A stretch of DNA of 22,265 nucleotides from a virus. Position numbers and translations under genes: made by a program. Below the pieces are notes generated by a model, which was given only the letters and a program-made list of their open reading frames with translations, ran no database searches and had not been told where the DNA came from. Below, one piece after another: positions 5,707 through 12,978 of the stretch; the stretch's first letter is position 1, and the number at the start of each line of letters is the position of its first letter. The stretch is from the IMG/VR virus record IMGVR_UViG_3300021139_000167, positions 1-22,265 of that record; one strand, 5' to 3'.

Positions 5707-5739
5707 AGAGATAGATAACACTATCAGAGAAGTATCTCT
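5707..5739. repeat. Nested inverted repeats upstream of the rightward promoter
   Basis: AGAGATA (5707-5713) pairs with TATCTCT (5733-5739). Inside it GATAG (5710-5714) pairs with CTATC (5721-5725). The group ends six bases before the -35 box at 5745. This is a plausible binding site for a dimeric regulator or an RNA hairpin element; I cannot tell which. Confidence 0.5.
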
Positions 5740-5744
5740 CAGCC

Positions 5745-5772
5745 TTGACAGTATCTTGAAGTGTCCTAGAAT
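5745..5772 (+). promoter_or_regulatory. Sigma70-type promoter for the rightward packaging block
   Basis: A perfect -35 TTGACA (5745-5750), a 16-nt spacer and a -10 TAGAAT (5767-5772) are present. Transcription should begin near 5779. This argues that the small terminase gene starts at ATG 5803 rather than at the ATG at 5776, which would lie before the transcript start. The -35 and its next bases (TTGACAGT) match half of the palindrome seen at 5512, so a shared regulator is possible. Confidence 0.65.
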
Positions 5773-5802
5773 CGGATGGTACTCAACTCGTACTTAACAA
5801 TC

Positions 5803-6699
5803 ATGCCAGCCAAACTCACAAGAAAAGAAATCCAAGAAGGGATTAAGCAAGTTCCAATCGAGCGGATTCTGTTGGGAGCTACTAACCCAGCAAATATCAA
5901 ACTCACCAAGAAACAAAAGGCATTCGCTGAACAAGTGGTAGAGACAGGCAACAAGACAGAAGCGTACAGACGAGCCTACAACACCAACGGCAAGAGAACG
6001 ACAGCTGCACCATCAGCAAACAAACTCTCCAAAAACCCAAACGTGAACACTTACATCATGGCGCTAAACGCAGCTAAAAGTGTTGAGGAATATCTTTTAC
6101 CCGCTCGTTTGAGGTCAATGGCAATACACAAACTCTCCCAGTTAGCACTATCGGATGATATTGCCCCCGCCCAGCAGCTCAAGGCGTTGGAGCTTGTGGG
6201 CAAAATGACAGAGGTTGCGCTGTTCACCGAGCGGCGTGAGCTGGTGCATACGATGGACTCTGACACCTTGAAAGTCAAGCTGATGGAAGCGGTGCAGCTG
6301 GCCATTGCTAACAGCAAGGGCATTCGCCAGACGACCAAGAGAAGTGCAGCCGAGCTGCTGGCGGAGCTTACCAACCAGAGTGAGCCTGAAGATATTGAGT
6401 ACATTGACATGCAATCAGTTGACATGCAACCACTTGACAGTCAAGCTGAGCTTGAATCCATCTCTGAGCTGGCGGGGGAAGGGCATGTGAAACGGCAGGG
6501 CGACGACCCCACCGAGGGGCATCCCCCATTTTTTCCAAACGAATCGGCGGCTCACTTGCATAGTATTCCGCACAATCAATCATCGCTTCAAACGGGTGGG
6601 GGGGATCAATTTTCTGTTGACAGTCAAGTAGGCTCGGATATGGAAAAGGCCCCCCTTGTGATTTTTGATGAAAATGGGGAGGGGGGTATACAAAAATGA
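5803..6699 (+). CDS. terS: Terminase small subunit
   Basis: This is a 298-residue protein. The segment LTKKQKAFAEQVVETGNKTEAYRRAYN (about residues 34-60) followed by APSANKLSKNPNVNTYI is the DNA-binding HTH region typical of phage small terminases. A helical oligomerisation part follows. The last ~110 residues are acidic, Ser/Gln-rich and probably disordered. This subunit binds the pac or cos site and hands DNA to the large subunit. ATG 5803 is preferred over 5776 because the promoter start is near 5779; no clear ribosome binding site precedes it. The 3' third holds a 15-bp-period repeat and two TTGACAGTCAA palindromes, which is where some phages keep pac. It overlaps the next gene as ATGA. 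Confidence 0.85.
   Translation: MPAKLTRKEIQEGIKQVPIERILLGATNPANIKLTKKQKAFAEQVVETGNKTEAYRRAYNTNGKRTTAAPSANKLSKNPNVNTYIMALNAAKSVEEYLLPARLRSMAIHKLSQLALSDDIAPAQQLKALELVGKMTEVALFTERRELVHTMDSDTLKVKLMEAVQLAIANSKGIRQTTKRSAAELLAELTNQSEPEDIEYIDMQSVDMQPLDSQAELESISELAGEGHVKRQGDDPTEGHPPFFPNESAAHLHSIPHNQSSLQTGGGDQFSVDSQVGSDMEKAPLVIFDENGEGGIQK
6404..6444 (+). repeat. Tandem 15-bp repeat inside the small terminase gene
   Basis: Three units with 15-bp spacing: TTGACATGCAA at 6404-6414 and 6419-6429, then TTGACAGTCAA at 6434-6444. In protein they read IDMQS, VDMQP and LDSQA. A further exact TTGACAGTCAA lies at 6617-6627. It may be a terminase or regulator binding array, or only a peptide repeat. Confidence 0.7.
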
Positions 6700-6923
6700 C
6701 GCCAGCGCAAAAAGAGACATATTTAGTTATTGAGCAATGGTGGGCTACGTTTGGGTATGGGCCTACGATAGATGACATCATGCACTTGACGGGGGAGAAG
6801 GGTCGGGGGAATGTGGCTAGGAAGATGAGGAGGTTGATTGACTTGGGTGTGTGTAAGGGGACGATGAAGATGACTAGGAGTATTCGTCCGGCTCATTTGA
6901 GGTTGAGGAATTTGCATGGATGA
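6696..6923 (+). CDS. LexA-like winged-helix DNA-binding protein
   Basis: This is a 75-residue protein. Residues 1-55 (MTPAQKETYLVIEQWWATFG, YGPTIDDIMHLTGEKG, then VARKMRRLIDLGVC) follow the LexA N-terminal DNA-binding pattern: a first helix, the G-Y-x-PT-x-x-I turn, the recognition helix and a wing. The LexA protease domain is absent, so it cannot self-cleave. It overlaps the small terminase gene as ATGA and the large terminase gene by 8 bases; GGAGG lies before the start. It may repress or activate phage promoters. It may instead help the terminase bind DNA, since lambda gpNu1 also uses a winged helix. The fold call is good; the role is inference. Confidence 0.75.
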   Translation: MTPAQKETYLVIEQWWATFGYGPTIDDIMHLTGEKGRGNVARKMRRLIDLGVCKGTMKMTRSIRPAHLRLRNLHG

Positions 6924-8406
6924 TTTGCTTGAGATATTAAAGACTTTGCCTGAGGAGGAGCAGGCGGCGTTGCGTCCTTTGGCTATGGCGTATCGGGATG
7001 CGGTGACGAGGGAGAGTGGGCAGAATGACTTTATGGCTTTTGTGCAGACGATGTGGCCGGGGTTTATTCATGGGGCACACCATGCGTTGATGGCTCAGAA
7101 GTTTGAGGAGATTGCACAGGGGAAGATTAAGCGGTTGATTATTAACATGCCACCCCGTCATACGAAGTCGGAGTTTGCGAGTTATTTGTTGCCGGCTTGG
7201 TACTTGGGGAAGTTTCCTCAGAAGAAGATTATTCAGTGTTCGAACACGGCTGAATTGGCTGTGGGGTTTGGCCGTAAGGTGCGGAACTTGGTGGATGGGG
7301 AGAATTATGCCAAGGTGTTTCCAAATGTGGCGTTGAGGTCTGACTCAAAGGCGGCTGGACGATGGAGTACGAATGCTAACGGGGAGTACTTTGCGATTGG
7401 TGTGGGTGGTACGGTGACGGGTAAGGGTGCGGACTTGTTGATCATTGATGACCCGCATTCTGAGCAGGAAGCTGCACTGGCGTCGAGTGACCCGGCGGTG
7501 TTTGACAAGGTGTATGAGTGGTATACGTCTGGTCCACGTCAGCGGTTGCAGCCAGGCGGCTCGATTGTGGTGGTGATGACACGCTGGTCCAAGCGGGATT
7601 TGACGGGCAAGATCTGTCAGGCGATGGTGGACAGGGACGGGGATGAGTGGGAGATTATTAGTCTTCCGGCGATTAAGAGGAATGAAAAGCCGCTGTGGCC
7701 GGAGTTTTGGAGCTTTGATGAGCTGAATAAATTGCGAATTGAGTTGCCTTTATCGAAGTGGCAGGCTCAGTATCAGCAAGATCCAACGTCCGAAGAGGGT
7801 GCGTTGGTCAAGAGGGAGTGGTGGAAGGTGTGGGAGGATGAGAGGCCGCCAGCTTGTCATTACGTGATTCAGTCATGGGATACGGCGTTTACGAAGTCTG
7901 AGAGGGCTGACTATTCGGCGTGTACGACTTGGGGTGTATTTTTCTTGCACGAAAATGAGCAAGATCCAAATATTATTTTGCTGGATGCTTTTAAGGAGCG
8001 GATGGAGTTTCCGACTTTGAAGCAACGGGCAATGGAAATGTATCAGGAGTGGCAGCCAGATTCGTTCATTGTGGAGGCAAAGGCATCGGGTGCACCGTTG
8101 ATTTTTGAGCTTCGCAGGATGGGCATACCGGTGCAAGAATTTACACCGACGAGGGGCAACGACAAGATTTCACGGCTAAATGCGGTGACAGATTTGTTTG
8201 CCAGTGGTAAGGTGTGGGCACCAAGAAAACGTTGGGCTGAAGAAGTCATTGAAGAAGTAGCATCTTTTCCTAACTCAGATCATGATGATTTGGTAGACTC
8301 TACGACACAGGCTTTGCTTAGATTTAGGCGTGGCGGCTTTGTAAGTTTGCAAAGTGATGAGCCAGATGAGCCTAGAGAATTCAGACGCAAAAAAGGCTAT
8401 TACTAA
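6916..8406 (+). CDS. terL: Terminase large subunit
   Basis: This is a 496-residue packaging motor and nuclease. The ATPase part shows the deviant Walker A MPPRHTKSE (residues 78-86), Walker B LLIIDDPH (174-181) and the coupling motif VMTRW (220-224). The RNase H-like nuclease part shows SWDTA (Asp322), VEAKASG (Glu387) and SDHDDLVDS (Asp residues near 455-461), all intact. Length and motif spacing fit the Terminase_6-type large subunit. It docks on the portal and cuts DNA during packaging. The start at 6916 overlaps the LexA-like gene by 8 bases and has GAGG upstream. The first two thirds are unusually G-rich and C-poor on the coding strand compared with the next gene. Confidence 0.96.
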   Translation: MDDLLEILKTLPEEEQAALRPLAMAYRDAVTRESGQNDFMAFVQTMWPGFIHGAHHALMAQKFEEIAQGKIKRLIINMPPRHTKSEFASYLLPAWYLGKFPQKKIIQCSNTAELAVGFGRKVRNLVDGENYAKVFPNVALRSDSKAAGRWSTNANGEYFAIGVGGTVTGKGADLLIIDDPHSEQEAALASSDPAVFDKVYEWYTSGPRQRLQPGGSIVVVMTRWSKRDLTGKICQAMVDRDGDEWEIISLPAIKRNEKPLWPEFWSFDELNKLRIELPLSKWQAQYQQDPTSEEGALVKREWWKVWEDERPPACHYVIQSWDTAFTKSERADYSACTTWGVFFLHENEQDPNIILLDAFKERMEFPTLKQRAMEMYQEWQPDSFIVEAKASGAPLIFELRRMGIPVQEFTPTRGNDKISRLNAVTDLFASGKVWAPRKRWAEEVIEEVASFPNSDHDDLVDSTTQALLRFRRGGFVSLQSDEPDEPREFRRKKGYY

Positions 8407-8414
8407 GGAATCAT

Positions 8415-10949
8415 ATGTCAATTGATAAAGCAATGTATCAAGCTCCTGCTGGACTGCCCAGTTTGGATAATCCAGACGTTGAGATTGAGATTGTTGATCC
8501 TGAAGAGGTTGACATCAAGGTTGGCGACATGGAAGTCCACATGGGCGGGGAAAATACGGAAGACTTTGATGCCAACTTGGCTGAATACATTCCTGAATCA
8601 ATCCTGTTGCAAATTGGCTCTGAACTGTTAGATGACTACCAAACCGACATTGATTCCCGCAAAGATTGGATTCAAACCTACGTGGATGGCTTGGAACTTC
8701 TTGGCCTGAAGATTGAAGAACGCACAGAACCTTGGGAAGGTGCTTGCGGGGTGTATCACCCAGTGCTGGCCGAAGCGGTGATTAAGTTTCAATCTGAAAC
8801 AATCATGGAAACTTTCCCGGCTGCGGGTCCCGTCAAAGGCGAGATCGTTGGCAAGGAAACCCAAGAAAAGAAAGACGCTTGTGAGCGTGTCGTGGAAGAC
8901 ATGAACCACGAGCTGGTGGACGTGATGCAAGAGTACCGTCCAGAACATGAGCGTATGTTGTGGGGTGTGGGATTATCAGGTAACGGTTTTAAAAAGATTT
9001 ACGTTGATCCACGACTTGACCGTCAAGTCTCGATGTACATCCCAGCGGAGGATTTGGTTGTTCCTTATGGCTCAGCCAATTTGGAAACGGCAGAACGTAT
9101 TACGCACGTGATGCGTAAAACAGAAAATGAAGTCAAGCGTCTGCAGTATGAGGGTTTTTACCGAGACGTTAATCTTGGAACGCCAGACAACACGCTGGAT
9201 GAGATTGAAAAGAAGATTGCCGAAAAACTTGGCTTTCGCGCAACCACAGATGACCGCCACAAGATCTTAGAGATCCATGTTAACTTAGACATTCCCGGCT
9301 TTGAGCATATTGACAAGGACGGCGAACCCACCGGAATTGCATTGCCTTACGTGGTGACAATTGATAAGTCCTCCAGCACGGTTTTGGCAGTACGCCGAAA
9401 CTGGAAAGAAAACGACAAGACGCACCAAAAACGCCAGCATTTTGTCCATTATGGATACATCCCCGGCTTTGGTTTTTACCATTTTGGGTTGATTCACTTG
9501 ATTGGTGCGTTTGCTAAATCTGGTACGTCTATCCTGCGCCAGTTGGTGGATGCTGGCTCGTTGGCCAACTTACCCGGCGGTTTTAAAACCCGTGGTCTTC
9601 GGGTCAAGGGTGACGACACACCGATTGCACCGGGCGAATTCAGGGACGTAGATGTCCCAAGCGGCACGATGAAAGACAACATCATGCCCTTGCCTTACAA
9701 AGAACCCAGCCAAACATTGATTGTTTTGCTAAACCAAATCGTTGAAGAAGGCCGTCGTTTTGCTTCTTCTGGCGACTTGAAGGCTTCGGACATGTCCAGC
9801 CAATCCCCCGTGGGAACAACGCTGGCCATTTTGGAACGCACATTGAAAGTGATGTCTGCCATTCAGGCACGTATTCACTACTCAATGAAGCAAGAGTTTC
9901 GTCTTTTGAAGAACATCATTGCCGAGTATGCGCCTGCAGACTACGACTATGAACCGTTTACAGGAACTCGTAAAGCCCGTAAATCTGACTATGAGATGGT
10001 CAACATCATTCCAGTCAGTGATCCAAATGCGGCAACGATGAGCCAAAAAGTGGTTCAATATCAGGCAGTTTTGCAGCTGAGCCAAACAGCGCCACAGCTC
10101 TACAACTTGCCTTACCTACACCGCCAGATGTTGGAAGTCATTGGGATTAAAAACTTGGAAAAACTGGTTCCCCTGCCAGAGGATCAATCTCCCGTGGATC
10201 CAGTAACTGAGAACGTAAATGCTTTAAAAAACAAACCTTTAAAAGCGTTTTTGCATCAAGACCATCAAGCCCACATACAAATTCATTTGTCGGCTTTAAA
10301 TGATCCAAAGATCAAACAAGTCATTGGCCAAAACCCTCAGGCTCCGATGATGATGCAAGCGTTGCAGGCACACATCACTGAGCACGTTGGCATGGAATAC
10401 ATGCGTCAGATGCAGCTGTCCATGGGCATCAACATTCCTTACTCGGACAACGACGACAACGAAATCAAGTTGACGCCAGAGCAAGAGATGATGATTACCC
10501 GTCTGGCCGTGCCTGCGGCGCAGAATTTGCTCAATCAAAATCAAACGGCCATGGCTGCACAGCAAGCCCAGCAAGCGGCACAAGATCCAATTGTCCAAAT
10601 GCAAATGAAAGAACTCCAGCTCAAAGCGCAAGAGATCGACATCAAGCAAAAGAAAATGCAAATGGATGCAGCGGCCAAAGCAGACCAGCTGGAGATCGAA
10701 AAACAACGCATTGCGGCACAAAAAGAAATTGCCGGTATGCAAGTTGGCGCAAAGATCAAAACAGACAAAGAGAAGTTAAAAGCCAGTCAGCAATTAGAAG
10801 GCATGAAACTTGGCCACCAAATTGGCAATGCTCAAGCCCAGTTGAACCAGCAGCGTCAAAACGAGAAACTGCGCGTAGCCGCTGATCTCTATAAAGCCCA
10901 AAATCAAAACGAGAAACAGCAACCACCTTCAAAAAAGGAAGATAAATGA
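8415..10949 (+). CDS. Portal protein
   Basis: This is an 844-residue protein, long for a portal and similar in size to P22- and T7-like forms in environmental phages. The order is: acidic flexible N-terminus (1-70); portal body with segments such as RTEPWEGACGVYHPVLAEAV, LWGVGLSGNGFKKIYVDP and SGDLKASDMSSQSPVGTTLA; then from about residue 680 a long Gln/Lys/Ala-rich coiled coil. It forms the dodecameric ring through which DNA enters and binds the large terminase. The call rests on this pattern, its place right after terL and my memory of similar proteins. AAGGA precedes the ATG, and it overlaps the next gene as ATGA. Confidence 0.88.
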   Translation: MSIDKAMYQAPAGLPSLDNPDVEIEIVDPEEVDIKVGDMEVHMGGENTEDFDANLAEYIPESILLQIGSELLDDYQTDIDSRKDWIQTYVDGLELLGLKIEERTEPWEGACGVYHPVLAEAVIKFQSETIMETFPAAGPVKGEIVGKETQEKKDACERVVEDMNHELVDVMQEYRPEHERMLWGVGLSGNGFKKIYVDPRLDRQVSMYIPAEDLVVPYGSANLETAERITHVMRKTENEVKRLQYEGFYRDVNLGTPDNTLDEIEKKIAEKLGFRATTDDRHKILEIHVNLDIPGFEHIDKDGEPTGIALPYVVTIDKSSSTVLAVRRNWKENDKTHQKRQHFVHYGYIPGFGFYHFGLIHLIGAFAKSGTSILRQLVDAGSLANLPGGFKTRGLRVKGDDTPIAPGEFRDVDVPSGTMKDNIMPLPYKEPSQTLIVLLNQIVEEGRRFASSGDLKASDMSSQSPVGTTLAILERTLKVMSAIQARIHYSMKQEFRLLKNIIAEYAPADYDYEPFTGTRKARKSDYEMVNIIPVSDPNAATMSQKVVQYQAVLQLSQTAPQLYNLPYLHRQMLEVIGIKNLEKLVPLPEDQSPVDPVTENVNALKNKPLKAFLHQDHQAHIQIHLSALNDPKIKQVIGQNPQAPMMMQALQAHITEHVGMEYMRQMQLSMGINIPYSDNDDNEIKLTPEQEMMITRLAVPAAQNLLNQNQTAMAAQQAQQAAQDPIVQMQMKELQLKAQEIDIKQKKMQMDAAAKADQLEIEKQRIAAQKEIAGMQVGAKIKTDKEKLKASQQLEGMKLGHQIGNAQAQLNQQRQNEKLRVAADLYKAQNQNEKQQPPSKKEDK

Positions 10950-11140
10950 AAGAAAAAATCTTAGACCATCTGCTCAAACAAGTGGATGCGAAAGTGAGGA
11001 GCTTGGAAGAGTCCCTCGGTACAGGTGTGGCCAAAGACTACGCTGACTACCAAAAGACGTGCGGACAGATCACTGGTCTTCTGACTGTACGGCTCTACAT
11101 GACAGACCTAAAAAAGAACTTGGAGAATTTTGATGAGTGA
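10946..11140 (+). CDS. Hypothetical small helical protein between portal and co-chaperonin
   Basis: This is a 64-residue protein from MKEKILDHLLKQVDAKVRSL to KKNLENFDE. It is almost fully helical with a heptad-like pattern and likely coiled coil. It overlaps the portal gene as ATGA and the co-chaperonin gene by 8 bases. This position, between portal and co-chaperonin, suggests a morphogenesis accessory or portal-binding role, but I recognise no family and the role is inference. Confidence 0.78.
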   Translation: MKEKILDHLLKQVDAKVRSLEESLGTGVAKDYADYQKTCGQITGLLTVRLYMTDLKKNLENFDE

Positions 11141-11543
11141 AATACTGATCGGCTCAAACCCCGATGATGTGAGTAACGCAACTGTTTTGCCCGAAACGGC
11201 AGAGGAAAAAGCCAAACAACTGCCTGTCCCACAAGGCTATCGCATGTTGGTAGGCATTCCAGACGCAGAAAAAACCTATGAAGGCGGCATTTTGAAAGCT
11301 GGATCAACATTGCACATGGAAGAAGTACTTTCAACCGTGTTTTTTGTGATCAAACAAGGCTCAGATTGCTACAAAGATGAAAAACGCTTTCCCAATGGCC
11401 CATGGTGCAAAGAAGGTGACTTCATTTTGGCTCGTCCAAACACGGGAACACGCCTAAAAATCCATGGTCAAGAGTTCCGATTGATCAATGACGACTCAGT
11501 TGAGGCCGTTGTTGAAGATCCTCGCGGCATCACCCGCGCTTAA
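11133..11543 (+). CDS. GroES-like phage co-chaperonin
   Basis: This is a 136-residue protein. After a flexible N-terminal extension of about 30 residues, VPQGYRMLVGIPD begins a GroES (Cpn10) barrel. KTYEGGILKAGS (about 48-59) matches the mobile loop that docks on GroEL (E. coli GroES has AGGIVLTG), followed by EVLSTVFFVIKQG and a C-terminal strand with EFRLINDDSVEAVVEDP. T4 gp31 is the known example of a phage protein that replaces GroES when folding the capsid protein. The gene lies four genes upstream of the major capsid gene, which supports that role. ATG 11133 has GGAG seven bases before it; the frame could also start at a TTG one codon earlier. Confidence 0.85.
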   Translation: MSEILIGSNPDDVSNATVLPETAEEKAKQLPVPQGYRMLVGIPDAEKTYEGGILKAGSTLHMEEVLSTVFFVIKQGSDCYKDEKRFPNGPWCKEGDFILARPNTGTRLKIHGQEFRLINDDSVEAVVEDPRGITRA

Positions 11544-11556
11544 CAGGAGAAAGAAT

Positions 11557-12519
11557 ATGGCAACAAGCGATGCAGACGCTTTTTCTTTCCTCAATAGCGA
11601 CGATGAGCTACCCGGGGATGGGAAAAAAAGCGCAGAAGACATAGAAATTCAAATTGTTGACGACACTCCAGAGGAAGATCGTGTCCATGCGACACCTTTG
11701 CCCAAGGAAATCGTCGATGAAATTGACAATGATGATCTAGAATCCTACTCAAAAGAGGCAAAACAGCGTCTTTTGCAGATGAAAAAGCTCATTAATGATG
11801 AACGTCGAGCAAAAGAACGTGCCGAACGTGAGGCAGCCGAGGCAACTCGTGTGGCTGGCGTGGTAATCAACGAAAACAAGAATTTGAAAGGCCGTTTATC
11901 TGATGGCGAGAAAGTTTTTGTGTCTACAGCCAAGGAAAAACTGGCTTCAGACCTAGACAAAGCTCGTCGTGAGTACAAAGAAGCCTATGATTCTGGCGAT
12001 GCTGACCGACTTGTCGAAGCTCAGGAAAAACTGACCGAGATTAAGTTCAAAGCACAAGAAATGGATCGTTATCGTCCCCAGTATGACGAAAACACTTTAC
12101 AGACTCAAGATTTTGGTGTACAAACTACACCACAACAGTCTCAACCAGAACGTTTGGATGCAAAAACCCAAGCGTGGCTTGACAAAAACAAGTGGTACGG
12201 GACTGATGATGACATGAGCTTTCTTGCTATGGGCATTCATAAGCGTCTGGAAAGGGAAGGAGTCCCAGCGGGTTCCGACCACTACTGGTCAACGATTGAT
12301 GCCGAGATGAGAAAACGCTTTCCCGACAAGTTCGGCGACGCAGAAACCAAAACTTCTGCCACAACTCGTAAATCCTCGGTGGTTGCACCAGCGACGAGAT
12401 CTACGTCTTCAAAAAAGATCACTCTCAACACACGTCAACTTGAACTGGCTAAGAAATTCAAACTTACGCCGGAACAATACTACAACGAACTGGTAAAAAC
12501 GGAGGCCCAAAATGGCTGA
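11557..12519 (+). CDS. Probable scaffolding protein
   Basis: This is a 320-residue acidic protein, mostly helical. It has an acidic N-terminus (SFLNSDDELPGDGKKSAEDI), a long charged coiled coil (about 75-180, with ERRAKERAEREAAEATR and LASDLDKARREYKEAYDSGD), a Gln/Pro linker, a short conserved-looking part (LDAKTQAWLDKNKWYGTDDD) and a basic C-terminal helix ending NTRQLELAKKFKLTPEQYYN. The acidic helical core with a basic C-terminal clamp, encoded between portal and capsid genes, is the usual profile of a scaffolding protein. ATG 11557 has CAGGAGA upstream. It overlaps the next gene by 8 bases. The function is inferred from position and composition. Confidence 0.75.
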   Translation: MATSDADAFSFLNSDDELPGDGKKSAEDIEIQIVDDTPEEDRVHATPLPKEIVDEIDNDDLESYSKEAKQRLLQMKKLINDERRAKERAEREAAEATRVAGVVINENKNLKGRLSDGEKVFVSTAKEKLASDLDKARREYKEAYDSGDADRLVEAQEKLTEIKFKAQEMDRYRPQYDENTLQTQDFGVQTTPQQSQPERLDAKTQAWLDKNKWYGTDDDMSFLAMGIHKRLEREGVPAGSDHYWSTIDAEMRKRFPDKFGDAETKTSATTRKSSVVAPATRSTSSKKITLNTRQLELAKKFKLTPEQYYNELVKTEAQNG

Positions 12520-12961
12520 GAATCGCACACCCCGAGAAATTGAAACACGTCAACAATCACAACGACCCAAACAATGGGTTGAACCTGAGTTGTTGCCTGA
12601 ACCAGACAAGGAACCGGGCTTCGCGTACCGCTGGGTCAGGACTTCAATATTGAACAACGTGGATCATCGCAACATCTCTTCCAAACGCAGAGAAGGCTTT
12701 GAACCAGTTCGTATTGAAGAACAGCCAAAGTTTTACATGATGACTGACCCCGATAGTCGTTTTAAAGACAACATCGAGATCGGTGGATTGTTGCTTTGTA
12801 AGATTCCTGAGGAGTTTGTTCAAGCTCGTTTTGACATGGAAAATCGTAAGACCCTTGCCAATGCGGAAGCTGTGGACAACAGTTTCTTGCGTCAGAGTGA
12901 TACTCGGATGCCTCTCTTCCAAGAGCGGAAATCTACAGTGACCTTTGGCCAACGTTCTTAA
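12512..12961 (+). CDS. Hypothetical virion or assembly protein
   Basis: This is a 149-residue protein with a basic, Gln/Pro-rich N-terminus (MAENRTPREIETRQQSQRPK), then YRWVRTSILNNVDHRNISSK, and a more compact part with GGLLLCKIPEEFVQARFDM. It ends with LRQSDTRMPLFQERKSTVTF. It overlaps the scaffold-like gene by 8 bases and precedes two head-type genes. I recall similar proteins at this position in environmental podovirus-like phages but no named family. A head-assembly role is likely by context only. Confidence 0.72.
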   Translation: MAENRTPREIETRQQSQRPKQWVEPELLPEPDKEPGFAYRWVRTSILNNVDHRNISSKRREGFEPVRIEEQPKFYMMTDPDSRFKDNIEIGGLLLCKIPEEFVQARFDMENRKTLANAEAVDNSFLRQSDTRMPLFQERKSTVTFGQRS

Positions 12962-12978
12962 ACTTTTTGGAGATTTAA

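Larger units (their letters stand above)
5443..5802. promoter_or_regulatory. Divergent control region between the leftward and rightward blocks
   Basis: This is about 360 bases without a convincing gene. It contains a perfect 11-bp palindrome TTGACAGTCAA (5512-5522) and a tandem direct repeat AACTTTACA (5537-5545 and 5547-5555, period 10). It also contains two copies of CAATATTGG (5556-5564 and 5597-5605) and an imperfect GC-rich repeat pair starting GGCACG and ending AGCGAAG (5624-5640 and 5663-5680). Nested inverted repeats follow at 5707-5739. A good rightward promoter lies at 5745-5772. The mix of AT-rich short repeats, operators and divergent promoters resembles a phage immunity or early control region, or a replication origin. 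Which one cannot be decided by reading. Confidence 0.7.

Noticed and set aside
5416-5718. Plus-strand frame of 100 residues in the divergent control region
   Set aside because: It runs over promoters and repeats, overlaps the first leftward gene in antisense and has no recognisable protein pattern or ribosome site.
5776-5802. Upstream ATG that would add nine residues to the small terminase
   Set aside because: The promoter at 5745-5772 should start transcription near 5779, after this ATG, so the start at 5803 is preferred.
6595-6692. G-runs near the end of the small terminase gene as a possible G-quadruplex
   Set aside because: The runs are unevenly spaced with long loops, and this lies at the edge of the G-rich segment, so composition explains it well enough.
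10296-10742. Minus-strand frame of 148 residues with many His, Leu and Phe
   Set aside because: It lies wholly inside the portal gene on the other strand. Gln/Lys-rich codons of the coiled coil produce a Leu/Phe/His-rich shadow.
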